Source: an uncultured beta proteobacterium (lineage in GTDB: Bacteria; Pseudomonadota; Gammaproteobacteria; Burkholderiales; Burkholderiaceae). From it: 14,316 nucleotides of DNA. This document shows positions 6,788 to 13,556 of the stretch, one piece after another. Under the pieces are notes generated by a model. That model did not search any database, had not been told where the DNA came from, and saw only the letters and a program-made list of their open reading frames with translations. Numbering within the stretch: position 1 is the first letter of the stretch; every line of letters starts with the position of its first letter. The translations under genes were made by a program, and so were the position numbers. The stretch lies in contig CAITHY010000053.1 in NCBI GenBank assembly GCA_903892315.1, forward strand, positions 1 through 14,316, read 5' to 3'.

Positions 6788-7405
6788 ATGTTTACAGGAA
6801 TTATTACGGCCATCGGTCAAATCAAAAGCGCCCAAGCAAAAGGCGATGGTCTTCATCTTCTTGTGGAGGTGCCAGAAGGCTACCTTGATGATGTCGCTTT
6901 AGGTGACAGTATTGCGATTCAGGGTGCGTGTATGACCGCTACCCAATTAACAAAAAATTCATTTGCTTTAGACATCTCTCGTGAGTCCCTTAATAAAACA
7001 GTCGGCTTGGATAAAGTAGGCGCAGTTAATTTAGAGAAGGCCTTACGTTTAAATGATCGGCTTGGGGGTCATTTGGTCAGCGGTCACGTAGATGGCGTTG
7101 GAAAAGTCGCTCACTTTTCTCAAGTGGCTAATGATGCATATGGATCTTGGTTGCTCCGTATCGAAGCGCCAAAAGAGCTGGTGCAATACTTAGCTTACAA
7201 AGGATCTATTGTTGTTAATGGCGTCTCACTTACTGTAAATCAAGTTGAAGACACGTTAAATTCTTGCATCATCAATATCAACATCATCCCGCATACATTA
7301 GAAAACACTACGCTTGGTAATTTAAAACCAGGCGATGCTGTAAATTTGGAAGTGGATCTCATTGCGCGCTATGTAGCTCGGATGCTTGAAACTCAAGGTA
7401 AATAA
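6788..7405 (+). CDS. ribE: Riboflavin synthase, alpha chain (RibE/RibC)
   Basis: Dismutates two 6,7-dimethyl-8-ribityllumazine molecules to riboflavin and 5-amino-6-ribitylaminouracil. It has 205 residues, the expected length for two tandem lumazine-binding barrels. The first (about 1-97) starts MFTGIITAIGQI and includes GDSIAIQGACMTAT and DISRESLNKT. The second (about 98-190) includes GHLVSGHVDGVGKV, YLAYKGSIVVNGVSLTVNQV and IPHTLENTTLG. The C-terminal helix ends VDLIARYVARML, the trimerisation segment in the family. The ATG lies nine bases after the ribD stop without a clear SD, so the two are co-transcribed. It ends ten bases from the convergent toxin gene, with no terminator hairpin visible. 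Confidence 0.97.
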   Translation: MFTGIITAIGQIKSAQAKGDGLHLLVEVPEGYLDDVALGDSIAIQGACMTATQLTKNSFALDISRESLNKTVGLDKVGAVNLEKALRLNDRLGGHLVSGHVDGVGKVAHFSQVANDAYGSWLLRIEAPKELVQYLAYKGSIVVNGVSLTVNQVEDTLNSCIININIIPHTLENTTLGNLKPGDAVNLEVDLIARYVARMLETQGK

Positions 7406-7415
7406 GATTTACTGC

Positions 7416-7706
7416 TTATTTTCTGGTTTCTGCTTTTCGATATACCGCATCTTGATTTCGCTTACCGACTGCAATCACAAGAACTATAAGCCTGTGATCA
7501 ATAACTTCATAAACGAGTCTGTAGCCAACGGTTCTCAGTTTAATTTTATAAAAGTTGTCTAAGTCACCATGAAGTTTTGCTGAAGGTACTCTTGGATTAA
7601 CCAGACGTTTCTGTAGCTGCTTTTTAAATTGTTCTTTTATTGAGTTATCTAATTTTTGCCATTCTTTTAGCGCAAGAGTATGAAACTCAAGATTAAAGCT
7701 CTTCAA
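7416..7706 (-). CDS. relE: RelE-family mRNA interferase toxin
   Basis: A 96-residue toxin of the RelE/ParE superfamily, predicted to cleave mRNA in the ribosomal A site when its antitoxin is lost. It aligns by eye well with E. coli RelE: ALKEWQKLDNSIKEQFKKQL, then YKIKLRTVGYRLVYEVID and VGKRNQDAVY. The functionally important basic residues and tyrosine are all present with a constant offset of two: K54, K56, R63, R83 and Y89, matching K52, K54, R61, R81 and Y87 of E. coli RelE. The toxin is therefore probably active, not degenerate. Its start overlaps the end of the antitoxin gene by 14 bases, the usual coupling. It sits tail-to-tail with ribE, and the module looks like an acquired insertion between two core operons. 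Confidence 0.93.
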   Translation of the reverse strand: MKSFNLEFHTLALKEWQKLDNSIKEQFKKQLQKRLVNPRVPSAKLHGDLDNFYKIKLRTVGYRLVYEVIDHRLIVLVIAVGKRNQDAVYRKAETRK

Positions 7707-7947
7707 GCTTCACTTTCACAGTTTTGCCGCCTTTGCGAGCCTGAATAGTTTTAATAAGCGAGACATCGTCAATCAGGTCGAGCAGTGCTTCATAAGCCTT
7801 TGCCGACAAAAGGTAGGCTTCTGGCTTGTTGTGGTTTAAGACAGCCACAGGAAGATCACCAGCGATTTCTATGATCTTGCTGGGATTACGTCTTAAGTCA
7901 GTCATGCTGACTGTAGTTTTGGCGTGAATAGTCTGTGTAAGGCTCAT
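7693..7947 (-). CDS. Phd/YefM-family antitoxin partner of RelE
   Basis: 84 residues from ATG 7947; a longer open frame begins at a TTG at 8004, but that region contains the promoter, so ATG is chosen. The N-terminal half has the Phd/YefM DNA-binding pattern VSMTDLRRNPSKII followed by DLPVAVLNHNKPEAYLLSAKAYEAL. The C-terminal part (about 57-84) is a charged helix, ending KGGKTVKVKLEEL, which would wrap the toxin. Together these suggest neutralisation of RelE and autorepression of the operon. Classic RelE partners are ribbon-helix-helix RelB proteins; Phd/YefM partners for RelE toxins are also well known. No strong SD precedes the ATG. Confidence 0.9.
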   Translation of the reverse strand: MSLTQTIHAKTTVSMTDLRRNPSKIIEIAGDLPVAVLNHNKPEAYLLSAKAYEALLDLIDDVSLIKTIQARKGGKTVKVKLEEL

Positions 7948-7980
7948 ATAAAAATACTCATAATTTAGTGCATTATTATG
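7943..7980. promoter_or_regulatory. Candidate antitoxin operator repeats
   Basis: An inverted repeat CATAAT (7959-7964) / ATTATG (7975-7980) spans the -10 box with a 10-base spacer. A direct repeat CTCATA occurs at 7943-7948 and 7957-7962 over the start codon. Phd/YefM antitoxins commonly bind palindromes overlapping their own promoter; that these repeats are the site is inference. Confidence 0.35.
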
Positions 7981-8000
7981 TGCTTTTTTAGAAATGTCAA
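7972..8000 (-). promoter_or_regulatory. Sigma70-type promoter of the toxin-antitoxin operon
   Basis: On the minus strand TTGACA (8000-7995, perfect consensus) is followed after exactly 17 bases by AATAAT (7977-7972, five of six to TATAAT). Transcription would start near 7965, giving a leader of about 18 bases before the antitoxin ATG at 7947. The -35 box begins two bases beyond the T run of the queC terminator. Confidence 0.65.
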
Positions 8001-8002
8001 AC

Positions 8003-8025
8003 AAAAAAAGGGGCCTTATGGCCCC
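8003..8025 (-). terminator. Rho-independent terminator after queC
   Basis: Perfect six-base GC stem, GGGGCC (8010-8015) and GGCCCC (8020-8025), with a four-base loop. Read on the minus strand it is followed by seven T (complement of A at 8003-8009). It is placed 25 bases beyond the queC stop and would end the Tol-Pal-queC transcript. Confidence 0.9.
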
Positions 8026-8050
8026 ATGGAGTTAATTTATTAAAGCGGGT

Positions 8051-8785
8051 TTATCTATAGCGGGTTGGGTCAGCTAGTTTGGCTTGTTTAAACCCTGCTT
8101 GTCTCAAACGACAAGACTCACATTCTCCACAGGCTTCTCCCAAATCATTGGCCTGGTAACAAGATACTGTTTGTGAGTAGTCAACACCTAAAGTATTGCC
8201 TAATTTAATAATTTGAGACTTGCTCATCTCGATGATTGGTGCATGTACTCTGAAGCGATTGTCATGATTGATTGCCTCAACACCCGCTTTAGTGGCTAGG
8301 TTAGCCATGTTTTCGAATGAGTCTACGTATTCAGGGCGACAGTCTGGGTAACCAGAATAATCTACGGCATTAGCGCCGTAGAAAATATCTAAGCCGCCTA
8401 ATGATTCTGCCCATCCTAGTGCTAGTGAAAGCAGGATGGTGTTACGAGCAGGCACATAAGTCACTGGAATTTCTTGGTCAGCGCTCGGTGTAGTGGGTAC
8501 CGCTATTGCAGAGTCTGTTAGCGCTGAACCGCCAAAGCGAGTGAGATCTAAATTCACTACTTCATGGCGAATGACCCCCATCCTTTTGGCTATATGTTTT
8601 GCTGCAGCTAACTCTGAGGAGTGTCTTTGACCATAACCAACAGAGAGAGCATAGGGCGCGTAGCCCAAATCTTTTGCCAGGGCCAAAATAGTGCTGGAAT
8701 CTAAGCCGCCTGAAAAAAGAATGACTGCAGGCGCATTGGGTTTGCGAGGAGCAAACTGTTCAAAGGCCGCAGACAACAATGACAT
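8051..8785 (-). CDS. queC: 7-cyano-7-deazaguanine (preQ0) synthase QueC
   Basis: Converts 7-carboxy-7-deazaguanine to preQ0 with ATP and ammonia, a step in queuosine tRNA modification. It has 244 residues. The N-terminal ATP pyrophosphatase P-loop is SGGLDSS (25-31), followed by [32 protein letters not shown] and [17 protein letters not shown] are typical QueC motifs, and [18 protein letters not shown] precedes the zinc site C209, C219, C222, C225. All key residues are present. It begins 18 bases after the cpoB stop. There is no SD; the eight bases ending with the A of the start codon instead read CCTCCTTA, the sequence of the 16S rRNA 3' tail itself. Translation may depend on coupling to cpoB. 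The queC gene after cpoB is a frequent arrangement in Burkholderiales and related groups. Confidence 0.96.
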   Translation of the reverse strand: MSLLSAAFEQFAPRKPNAPAVILFSGGLDSSTILALAKDLGYAPYALSVGYGQRHSSELAAAKHIAKRMGVIRHEVVNLDLTRFGGSALTDSAIAVPTTPSADQEIPVTYVPARNTILLSLALGWAESLGGLDIFYGANAVDYSGYPDCRPEYVDSFENMANLATKAGVEAINHDNRFRVHAPIIEMSKSQIIKLGNTLGVDYSQTVSCYQANDLGEACGECESCRLRQAGFKQAKLADPTRYR

Positions 8786-8803
8786 AAGGAGGGCTGTGAC
8801 AGC

Positions 8804-9535
8804 TTACTTGGTAGCCGGTAAGAGGGATTGCGCTTGTTGTGCAGCCTCTGTATCCGGATATTTAGCGATGATGTCGCTAAAAGTTTTCTTAGCTGCCACT
8901 TTGTTACCACTCTCCAATTGGGAGTTGCCTAAAGTCAACATCGCCGCAGGAATGCGAGGATGATTTGGGAAGCGTGTAATTAAGGTTTGAAGCTGAGTAA
9001 TAGCGCCTTTGTAATCCTTGTTCGCGTATTTGCTATTGCCACCCCAGAATAACGCGAGGGGATAGTAGGGGCTCTTTGGATAGCGAGCGGCAAATGCAGA
9101 AAATGAATCATCTGCCTTTTTGAGATTACCCGTCTGAAATGCTTTTAATGCTTCGTCGTAAGCTTTCTTTTCGGCCGGCTGAACTACGCCGCTGACGCCT
9201 TCAATCGTGATAGTGCGTGGTTCAAAATTACCCAGACGATTATCGAGATCTTGGTAATAGGTTTTTTGACTAGTACTGATATCCTCGCCTTGCTTTTCAA
9301 GGTTTTCAATCTTGCCGCGTAGCTCTGCATTCTCCTGCTTGATTTTATCAATTTGACCTTGAAGCTCAAGCTGGGTCGTAGCTACTGACTTGCGCAGATC
9401 TAGAATCGCTTTGCGAGCTTCATCATCAGAGAAGAGTGCCCAAGCATTGCTAGAGGCACCAACACAAATTACAAAAGTACTTAAACAAAACGCTCGTGAG
9501 AGCGTTTGTTTGTTAGGGGTAAACAGTGTCAGCAT
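8804..9535 (-). CDS. cpoB: Cell division coordinator CpoB (YbgF), periplasmic TPR protein of the Tol-Pal system
   Basis: A periplasmic protein that in E. coli links Tol-Pal energy state to septal peptidoglycan synthesis by PBP1B. It has 243 residues. A Sec signal peptide (about 1-33, hydrophobic core CLSTFVICVGASS, probable cut after NAWA) is followed by a coiled-coil trimerisation helix (about 37-90, LQGQIDKIKQENAELRGKIE). A TPR domain follows (about 122-240), with repeats such as YDEALKAFQTGNLKKADDSF, YPLALFWGGNSKYANKDY and AAMLTLGNSQLESGN. The ATG overlaps the pal stop by one base (TAATG), indicating coupled translation. A hairpin with a T-rich flank lies within the signal-peptide codons and could lower downstream expression. 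Confidence 0.95.
   Translation of the reverse strand: MLTLFTPNKQTLSRAFCLSTFVICVGASSNAWALFSDDEARKAILDLRKSVATTQLELQGQIDKIKQENAELRGKIENLEKQGEDISTSQKTYYQDLDNRLGNFEPRTITIEGVSGVVQPAEKKAYDEALKAFQTGNLKKADDSFSAFAARYPKSPYYPLALFWGGNSKYANKDYKGAITQLQTLITRFPNHPRIPAAMLTLGNSQLESGNKVAAKKTFSDIIAKYPDTEAAQQAQSLLPATK
9484..9507 (-). terminator. Terminator-like hairpin inside the cpoB signal-peptide codons
   Basis: Perfect eight-base stem AAACGCTC (9488-9495) / GAGCGTTT (9500-9507) with a four-base loop. On the minus strand the stem runs into a T-rich TTTTGTTT. It starts 28 bases past the cpoB start codon. It may be a partial intrinsic terminator setting the ratio of pal to cpoB and queC, or only an mRNA hairpin. 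The function is inferred from structure alone. Confidence 0.35.
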
Positions 9536-10032
9536 TAGTTTGTAATGTAAACAATGTCAGCACGGCGATTTTCTGCCCATGCCGCTTCGTTATCACCGTC
9601 AGCCTTAGGCTTTTCTTTGCCAAAGCTTACTGCTTCCATTTGGTTGTCAGATACACCCATGAGATTCAAAGACTTGCGCACTGCCTCAGAACGACGTTGA
9701 CCCAAAGCTAAGTTGTACTCAGCTGTGCCGCGATCATCGGTATTGCCCTGAATAATAATTTTTTGCTTTGGATTGGCTTTGAGGTAGCTAGCATGAGCGG
9801 ACAACATTTTTTGATATTTGGTTTGGACGGTGTATTCGTCAAAGCCGAAATAAACACTCTTCTCAAACAATGGGCTCTTTGGATCATTCCAAGGTTGCGA
9901 ACCATAGCTGCCACTTCCGCTACCATCGCCATCAGTATCATCTAACTTAACGCTAGAGCAGGCGGATAAAGCTAGCGCTGTTGCACCTAGCAAGAGAAGT
10001 GTTGCTGCACGACGGGTAATAGACAAGCTCAT
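9535..10032 (-). CDS. pal: Peptidoglycan-associated outer-membrane lipoprotein Pal
   Basis: Anchors the outer membrane to peptidoglycan and is the target of TolB. It has 165 residues. The lipoprotein signal peptide has an RR start, hydrophobic core and lipobox L22-S-A-C25; Ser at +2 fits outer-membrane sorting. A Gly/Ser/Asp linker (about 30-48) is followed by the OmpA-like domain: SVYFGFDEYTV, then IIIQGNTDDRGTAEYNLALG and RRSEAVRKSLNLMGV, ending NRRADIVYI. The peptidoglycan (diaminopimelate) binding residues lie in the TDDRGTAEYN and NRR segments. It has the clearest SD of the operon (AAGGA, complement around 10039-10043) and the longest upstream gap (176 bases), so it may also have its own promoter. 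A CATAAT box at 10098-10093 (minus) is present, but no good -35 was found. Confidence 0.97.
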   Translation of the reverse strand: MSLSITRRAATLLLLGATALALSACSSVKLDDTDGDGSGSGSYGSQPWNDPKSPLFEKSVYFGFDEYTVQTKYQKMLSAHASYLKANPKQKIIIQGNTDDRGTAEYNLALGQRRSEAVRKSLNLMGVSDNQMEAVSFGKEKPKADGDNEAAWAENRRADIVYITN

Positions 10033-10066
10033 GATTTTTCCTTTATTTCTTCCACCGACAAACTGG

Positions 10067-10113
10067 TTAACTAAACGAGTTAATACTCAATATTATGCCC
10101 CTAAGAGGCATAA
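10067..10113. repeat. Two small inverted repeats in the pal leader
   Basis: TTAACT (10067-10072) / AGTTAA (10078-10083) with a five-base loop, and TTATGCC (10093-10099) / GGCATAA (10107-10113) with a seven-base loop. Both lie between tolB and pal and would fold in the transcript. Neither is followed by a T run on the minus strand, so neither is a classic terminator. Confidence 0.4.
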
Positions 10114-10165
10114 AAGTGGCTAATTCGCTTCAAAAAGTTGAGGTAAGTGGTAGGGAAGATCTCAT

Positions 10166-10195
10166 GAGGGGATTTCAGGGGTGAAATCCTTCCTC
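10166..10195 (-). repeat. Stable hairpin after tolB
   Basis: GGATTTCA (10170-10177) and TGAAATCC (10182-10189) pair perfectly around a GGGG loop. The stem extends through GAGG (10166-10169) with CCTC (10192-10195) past a two-base bulge. It starts 14 bases after the tolB stop. With no T run it is more likely a processing or RNA-stability element, or a factor-assisted terminator, than an intrinsic terminator. Confidence 0.5.
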
Positions 10196-10208
10196 TGGCT
10201 CAGGACAC

Positions 10209-11510
10209 TTAATCCATGAATGGACCCCAAGATGGCTGACGAACGTCAGATCCAGGAATGCTTAATACCTGCTTAGAGTTTCCATCTACAGAAACTGCTG
10301 CCAACACACGCTTACCGCCCACCTTGGTGGAATAAAGAACATATTTGCCGTTGGCAGCAAACGATGGGGATTCATCGCTAGTGCCATCGGTGAGTGCCTG
10401 TGAGTCGCCTGTCGCTAAGTTCAAAATGTATAAGCGATATGCGCCACCTACGTTCGCGATATAGGCGAGATATTTCCCGTCTGGTGAAATACGAGGTGAG
10501 GTCACAAATCCTTGCTTAAAGCTTACGCGTTTTGCTCCTTCTGCTTGTTCTCCTTCAGAGCTCATGCGATAGATTTGAGGATTGCCGCCTCGATCGCTCG
10601 TGAAATAAATAAAGCGACCATCAGGCGAATACTGTGGCTCCGTATCAATGGTGTTGCCGCGAGTAAGGCGATGCAAACCAGTGCCATCCGCATTGATGCC
10701 ATAGATTTGGGTGTTGCCGTCTTTAGATAATGAGATGGCTAATTTCTTGCCATCTGGCGACCATGCAGGTGCGCTGTTATTTCCTTTTTGATTAGAAAGG
10801 GAAATACGGCGACCAGTTGCTAATTCATGAACGTAAATAACTGGCTTACGATCTTCAAAAGATACATAAGCAACTTTTTTGCCATCTGGGGACCAAGACG
10901 GTGAAATGATAGGGTCGCCACTGGCCATGGCATTACGAATATTTTGTCCATCCGCATCTGAGATGACGAGGCGATAGCGCTTGCCGTCTTTGATGACATA
11001 GGAGAGGCGGGTGGAGAAGATGCCGCGCTCACCCAACAACTTCATGACGATGTCATCTGCAATCTTATGGGCAACAGAGCGTAAATTGTCGGCGCTAGAA
11101 GTAAGGTTCAAGCCACCCAAGCTTAGTGACTTCCGAATATCAAATAATTTGTAATGGATTTCGTATTGGTCACCTTTTTGCACTACAGAGCCAACTACTA
11201 AGGCGTCTGCGCCACGTGTTGCCCAAGATTTGTAATTCGGTGTGCCATCGTCACTTTCAACGGCATTACCATTTTCAGTATTTTTAAAGTATCCACTGCG
11301 CGCTAAATCTTGGCGAATGATGTCGGTAATATTGGTGGGAAGCTTATTCTCATCTTTAAAACGCATAACAGCGATTGGGTAAAGCGATTGTCCAACGCCA
11401 GTAATCTCAATACTCATTTGAGCAAAACTTGATACGCTAAATGTGCCGAGAAAAATCACACCGAGAGTCAAAATAATTTTTTGCAAAGTGCGTGCGATTA
11501 AATTCATCAT
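10209..11510 (-). CDS. tolB: Tol-Pal system beta-propeller protein TolB
   Basis: Periplasmic protein that binds Pal and hands it over to TolA during cell-envelope constriction. It has 433 residues from the first of two adjacent ATGs (11510 and 11507). A signal peptide (about 1-30, cut after SSFA) is followed by the N-terminal alpha/beta domain (about 32-165, including YKSWATRGADALVVGSV and HKIADDIVMKLLGERGIFS). A six-bladed propeller then shows repeated blades: PSWSPDGKKVAYVS, PAWSPDGKKLAIS, PQYSPDGRFIYFTSDRGG, PRISPDGKYLAYIA and PSFAANGKYVLYST, closing with RQPSWGPF. Length and blade number are standard. It begins ten bases after the tolA stop, in the order tolA-tolB-pal seen throughout proteobacteria. 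Confidence 0.97.
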   Translation of the reverse strand: MMNLIARTLQKIILTLGVIFLGTFSVSSFAQMSIEITGVGQSLYPIAVMRFKDENKLPTNITDIIRQDLARSGYFKNTENGNAVESDDGTPNYKSWATRGADALVVGSVVQKGDQYEIHYKLFDIRKSLSLGGLNLTSSADNLRSVAHKIADDIVMKLLGERGIFSTRLSYVIKDGKRYRLVISDADGQNIRNAMASGDPIISPSWSPDGKKVAYVSFEDRKPVIYVHELATGRRISLSNQKGNNSAPAWSPDGKKLAISLSKDGNTQIYGINADGTGLHRLTRGNTIDTEPQYSPDGRFIYFTSDRGGNPQIYRMSSEGEQAEGAKRVSFKQGFVTSPRISPDGKYLAYIANVGGAYRLYILNLATGDSQALTDGTSDESPSFAANGKYVLYSTKVGGKRVLAAVSVDGNSKQVLSIPGSDVRQPSWGPFMD

Positions 11511-11520
11511 GTCTTTAAAT

Positions 11521-12363
11521 TTACTTTGGTTTTAATTTAAGTTCAGGGGTTAATGTTGGAAGCTTGCCATCATCATCTCTAGGCAAGCTTTGAGTAGCAT
11601 CTATTGCACTCAAAACTGCTTGATCCCATGCATTATCACCGCTACTGCTGGTCATTGTCCTAGATAGAATAGCCCCATCTGGCGCAAGTCGTACCTGAAC
11701 GATGGTTTGTTTATTGCCTTTAAAAGCATCGGCGTTAAAGGTGATATTGGCTCGCACCTTTTTAATCACCTTATCACTCCAGCCTGGGGGTGCGTTTCCG
11801 CCACCGCCCACACCGCTGCCAACAGATCCCCCAGTGCCGCCATCTTTGGCTGCCATGCCACGTAGGCTGGCAATATTCGCCTCTCTGCGTTTGTCAGCTT
11901 CTGCGTTAGCTTTGATCTGAGCTGGCGTCAGAGCTGCTGGTTTAGGAGTCTCTTTGGCGACTTCCTTCTTAGGCGGTTCAACTTTCTTGGGGATCTCTTT
12001 GGGAGGAGGTGGTTTTACTGGCTTTGGTGCCTCCTTAACTACTTCCTTCTTAGGTGGTTCTTTTTCTACCTTCTTTTTCTTGACAGCAATATCCGCCGCT
12101 TCTTCTTTCATTTCAGTTTTGAGTTCTGGTACAGGTGGTGCTTCAATTTGCTGAGTTGAATCCCATAGCTCTACTTCTACTCCTGAAGGCGTGCTGTTGT
12201 TCCAGCTGATGCCAATCACTAGAAAAGCAAGGAGTCCTAAATGTGCAACTAAAGAGAAGGTAAAAGCACGCTTAGTGCTTTCTGCTTTTGTGAGGCGACC
12301 ACGCTCTCGCCCGCCATTGCTTCCACGACCAAATGGATTCTGAGAAAGTTGTGCGCTGGTCAT
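11521..12363 (-). CDS. tolA: Cell envelope integrity protein TolA
   Basis: Inner-membrane protein that spans the periplasm and transmits TolQR motor force to TolB and Pal. It has 280 residues. A basic cytoplasmic N-terminus (1-32) is followed by a single membrane helix (about 33-53, FSLVAHLGLLAFLVIGISW), where the family carries the SHxxH-like motif that contacts TolQ; here it appears as SLVAHLG. Domain II (about 75-160) is rich in Lys, Pro and Glu (PPKKEVVKEAPKPVKPPPPK) rather than the long Ala/Lys/Glu helix of E. coli, so the reach is shorter and more extended in type. A glycine-rich linker (about 173-188) leads to domain III (about 190-278): WSDKVIKKVRANITF, VQVRLAPDGAIL, and the terminal AIDATQSLPRDDDGKLP. 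It lies 31 bases after the tolR stop, with no strong SD. Confidence 0.95.
   Translation of the reverse strand: MTSAQLSQNPFGRGSNGGRERGRLTKAESTKRAFTFSLVAHLGLLAFLVIGISWNNSTPSGVEVELWDSTQQIEAPPVPELKTEMKEEAADIAVKKKKVEKEPPKKEVVKEAPKPVKPPPPKEIPKKVEPPKKEVAKETPKPAALTPAQIKANAEADKRREANIASLRGMAAKDGGTGGSVGSGVGGGGNAPPGWSDKVIKKVRANITFNADAFKGNKQTIVQVRLAPDGAILSRTMTSSSGDNAWDQAVLSAIDATQSLPRDDDGKLPTLTPELKLKPK
11960..12060. repeat. Direct repeat of 20 bases inside tolA domain II
   Basis: Positions 11960-11979 and 12041-12060 are identical except for one base (C against T at the 15th position). They encode the two EPPKKEV units. An 81-base spacing (27 codons) keeps the frame, so unequal recombination would lengthen or shorten the periplasmic linker without breaking the gene. 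Confidence 0.75.
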
Positions 12364-12394
12364 TGCGTCATCGCTATTGGCAAACTGGTATTAC

Positions 12395-12814
12395 TTATTG
12401 GCTCTTTACTGCTAAGCCAACCCGCTTGACGCCATTCTCTTTGAGTTTGGACATCACATCCATCACAACTTCGTATTTAATGGATTTGTCGGCAGCTAAT
12501 ACTACTGGCTGCTCAGCGGATTTTTCTGCTTGGGAGCGCGCGAAGGCGCCAAGTTCAAATTTATCTAATGTTTGTACTGGTTCCCCATCTTTACGAACAA
12601 TCACTTTTTCGTTTTCATCGATGGTTAAAAAGACAGGAGGTAGTGATTGCACTTTAGCGCCGCCCACTGTGGGTAAATTCACGACCCCTGGATTGACCAT
12701 TGGCGCGGTAACCATGAAGATAACCAATAGAACAAGCATCACATCGATGTAGGGAACTACATTGATGTCAGACATTGCTCGACGTTTGGATTTACGCAAA
12801 GAGGAAGCACCCAT
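12395..12814 (-). CDS. tolR: Tol-Pal motor protein TolR (ExbD family)
   Basis: Inner-membrane component of the proton-driven TolQR complex. It has 139 residues. A short basic cytoplasmic N-terminus is followed by a single membrane helix INVVPYIDVMLVLLVIFMV (about 17-35), with the proton-carrying aspartate D24 in the pore. The periplasmic domain (about 50-137) contains VFLTIDENEKVIV, VVLAADKSIKYEVVMDVM and GVKRVGLAV, typical of the ExbD/TolR fold. The start ATG 12814 lies 21 bases after the tolQ stop with an AAGAGA-like SD. Placement between tolQ and tolA separates it from ExbD paralogues. Confidence 0.96.
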   Translation of the reverse strand: MGASSLRKSKRRAMSDINVVPYIDVMLVLLVIFMVTAPMVNPGVVNLPTVGGAKVQSLPPVFLTIDENEKVIVRKDGEPVQTLDKFELGAFARSQAEKSAEQPVVLAADKSIKYEVVMDVMSKLKENGVKRVGLAVKSQ

Positions 12815-12835
12815 AACTTATTGATCTCTTATTTT

Positions 12836-13492
12836 TTAGCGTGCTGCAGTTTGACGTTGCAAGATGTTGGTGAACTCTTCGATAAAAGTTTCAAAACGAA
12901 TCGATAGGCGATCAACATCGGTTGCAGCGCGGTTATAGGCAACCACTGCTGGAATCGCGGCAAAAAGACCAATAGCTGTTGCGATCAACGCTTCAGCGAT
13001 GCCAGGTGCTACTGCAGACAAAGTGGCGTTTTGAACGTTTGCTAAGCCGCGGAAGGAGTGCATGATGCCCCATACGGTGCCAAAAAGGCCGATGTAAGGG
13101 GAAACCGAGCCAACTGAGGCCAAAAATGGGAGGTTGGCTTCCAGGGTATCCATTTCACGCTGGTAAGTTGCTTTCATGGCGCGGCGGGCAGCATCAATCT
13201 CACGACCCTTGTTGAACTCTTGCATTCCAGCTTCAAAAATGTGCTCTAGAACCGCATCACTACGGGTATTACGCTGTGCAGCCTCTAGGAGGGTGCCTAG
13301 ATCGCCACCAGACCAGAAATCGCGCTCAAAACGCTCTGTATCCAGTCTGACACCTCGCAAAACGGCTGTTTTTTTGAAAATAATGGTCCAAGAGGCGATA
13401 GACATGCTGAGTAATAACAACATTACTAACTGGACTAATAGGCTGGCATTGAGGACTAGGGAGAGGAATGAGAGGTCTTGTGTAGGGTTCAT
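12836..13492 (-). CDS. tolQ: Tol-Pal motor protein TolQ (ExbB/MotA family)
   Basis: Inner-membrane pentameric partner of TolR that converts the proton gradient into movement of TolA. The start chosen is ATG 13492 (218 residues, MNPTQDLSFLSLVL), which matches the family; a longer frame from 13537 adds 15 atypical residues and would run into the glyA promoter region. Membrane helix 1 is at about 14-38. A cytoplasmic region of about 80 residues includes RRAMKATYQREMDTLEANLPFL. Helices 2 and 3 (about 122-150 and 163-190) contain PYIGLFGTVWGIMHSF and APGIAEALIATAIGLFAAIPAV, the polar residues of which line the proton path. It is first in the operon; no ybgC thioesterase gene precedes it, unlike in E. 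coli. Confidence 0.96.
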   Translation of the reverse strand: MNPTQDLSFLSLVLNASLLVQLVMLLLLSMSIASWTIIFKKTAVLRGVRLDTERFERDFWSGGDLGTLLEAAQRNTRSDAVLEHIFEAGMQEFNKGREIDAARRAMKATYQREMDTLEANLPFLASVGSVSPYIGLFGTVWGIMHSFRGLANVQNATLSAVAPGIAEALIATAIGLFAAIPAVVAYNRAATDVDRLSIRFETFIEEFTNILQRQTAAR

Positions 13493-13508
13493 GGTGGATT
13501 TTGTATGA

Positions 13509-13542
13509 TGTAGGTTGATTTTACTAAAGCAGCTCAACTACA
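13509..13542. promoter_or_regulatory. Inverted repeat in the tolQ-glyA divergent region
   Basis: TGTAGGTTGA (13509-13518) and TCAACTACA (13534-13542) are complementary apart from a one-base bulge, with a 15-base spacer, inside a 64-base divergent intergenic gap. It may be an operator or a leader hairpin of glyA. I could not place convincing -35/-10 pairs for either gene here. Confidence 0.3.
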
Positions 13543-13556
13543 CCAGGATTATCGCT

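Noticed and set aside
8796..8963. Antisense small gene after a perfect SD on the plus strand
   Set aside because: The SD-to-GTG spacing is only three bases and the frame is antisense to conserved cpoB codons; the peptide has no recognisable feature.
9129..9138. Second copy of a neisserial uptake-like sequence (CCCGTCTGAA)
   Set aside because: One mismatch and inside cpoB coding sequence; about one such near match is expected by chance.
10093..10113. Intrinsic terminator between tolB and pal
   Set aside because: The stem is A/T-rich at its base and is not followed by a T run on the minus strand; listed as an inverted repeat only.
11702..12154. Plus-strand frames opposite tolA rich in Gly, Phe, Pro and Ser
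   Set aside because: Their composition is simply the complement of the Lys/Pro/Glu codons of tolA domain II and the glycine linker.
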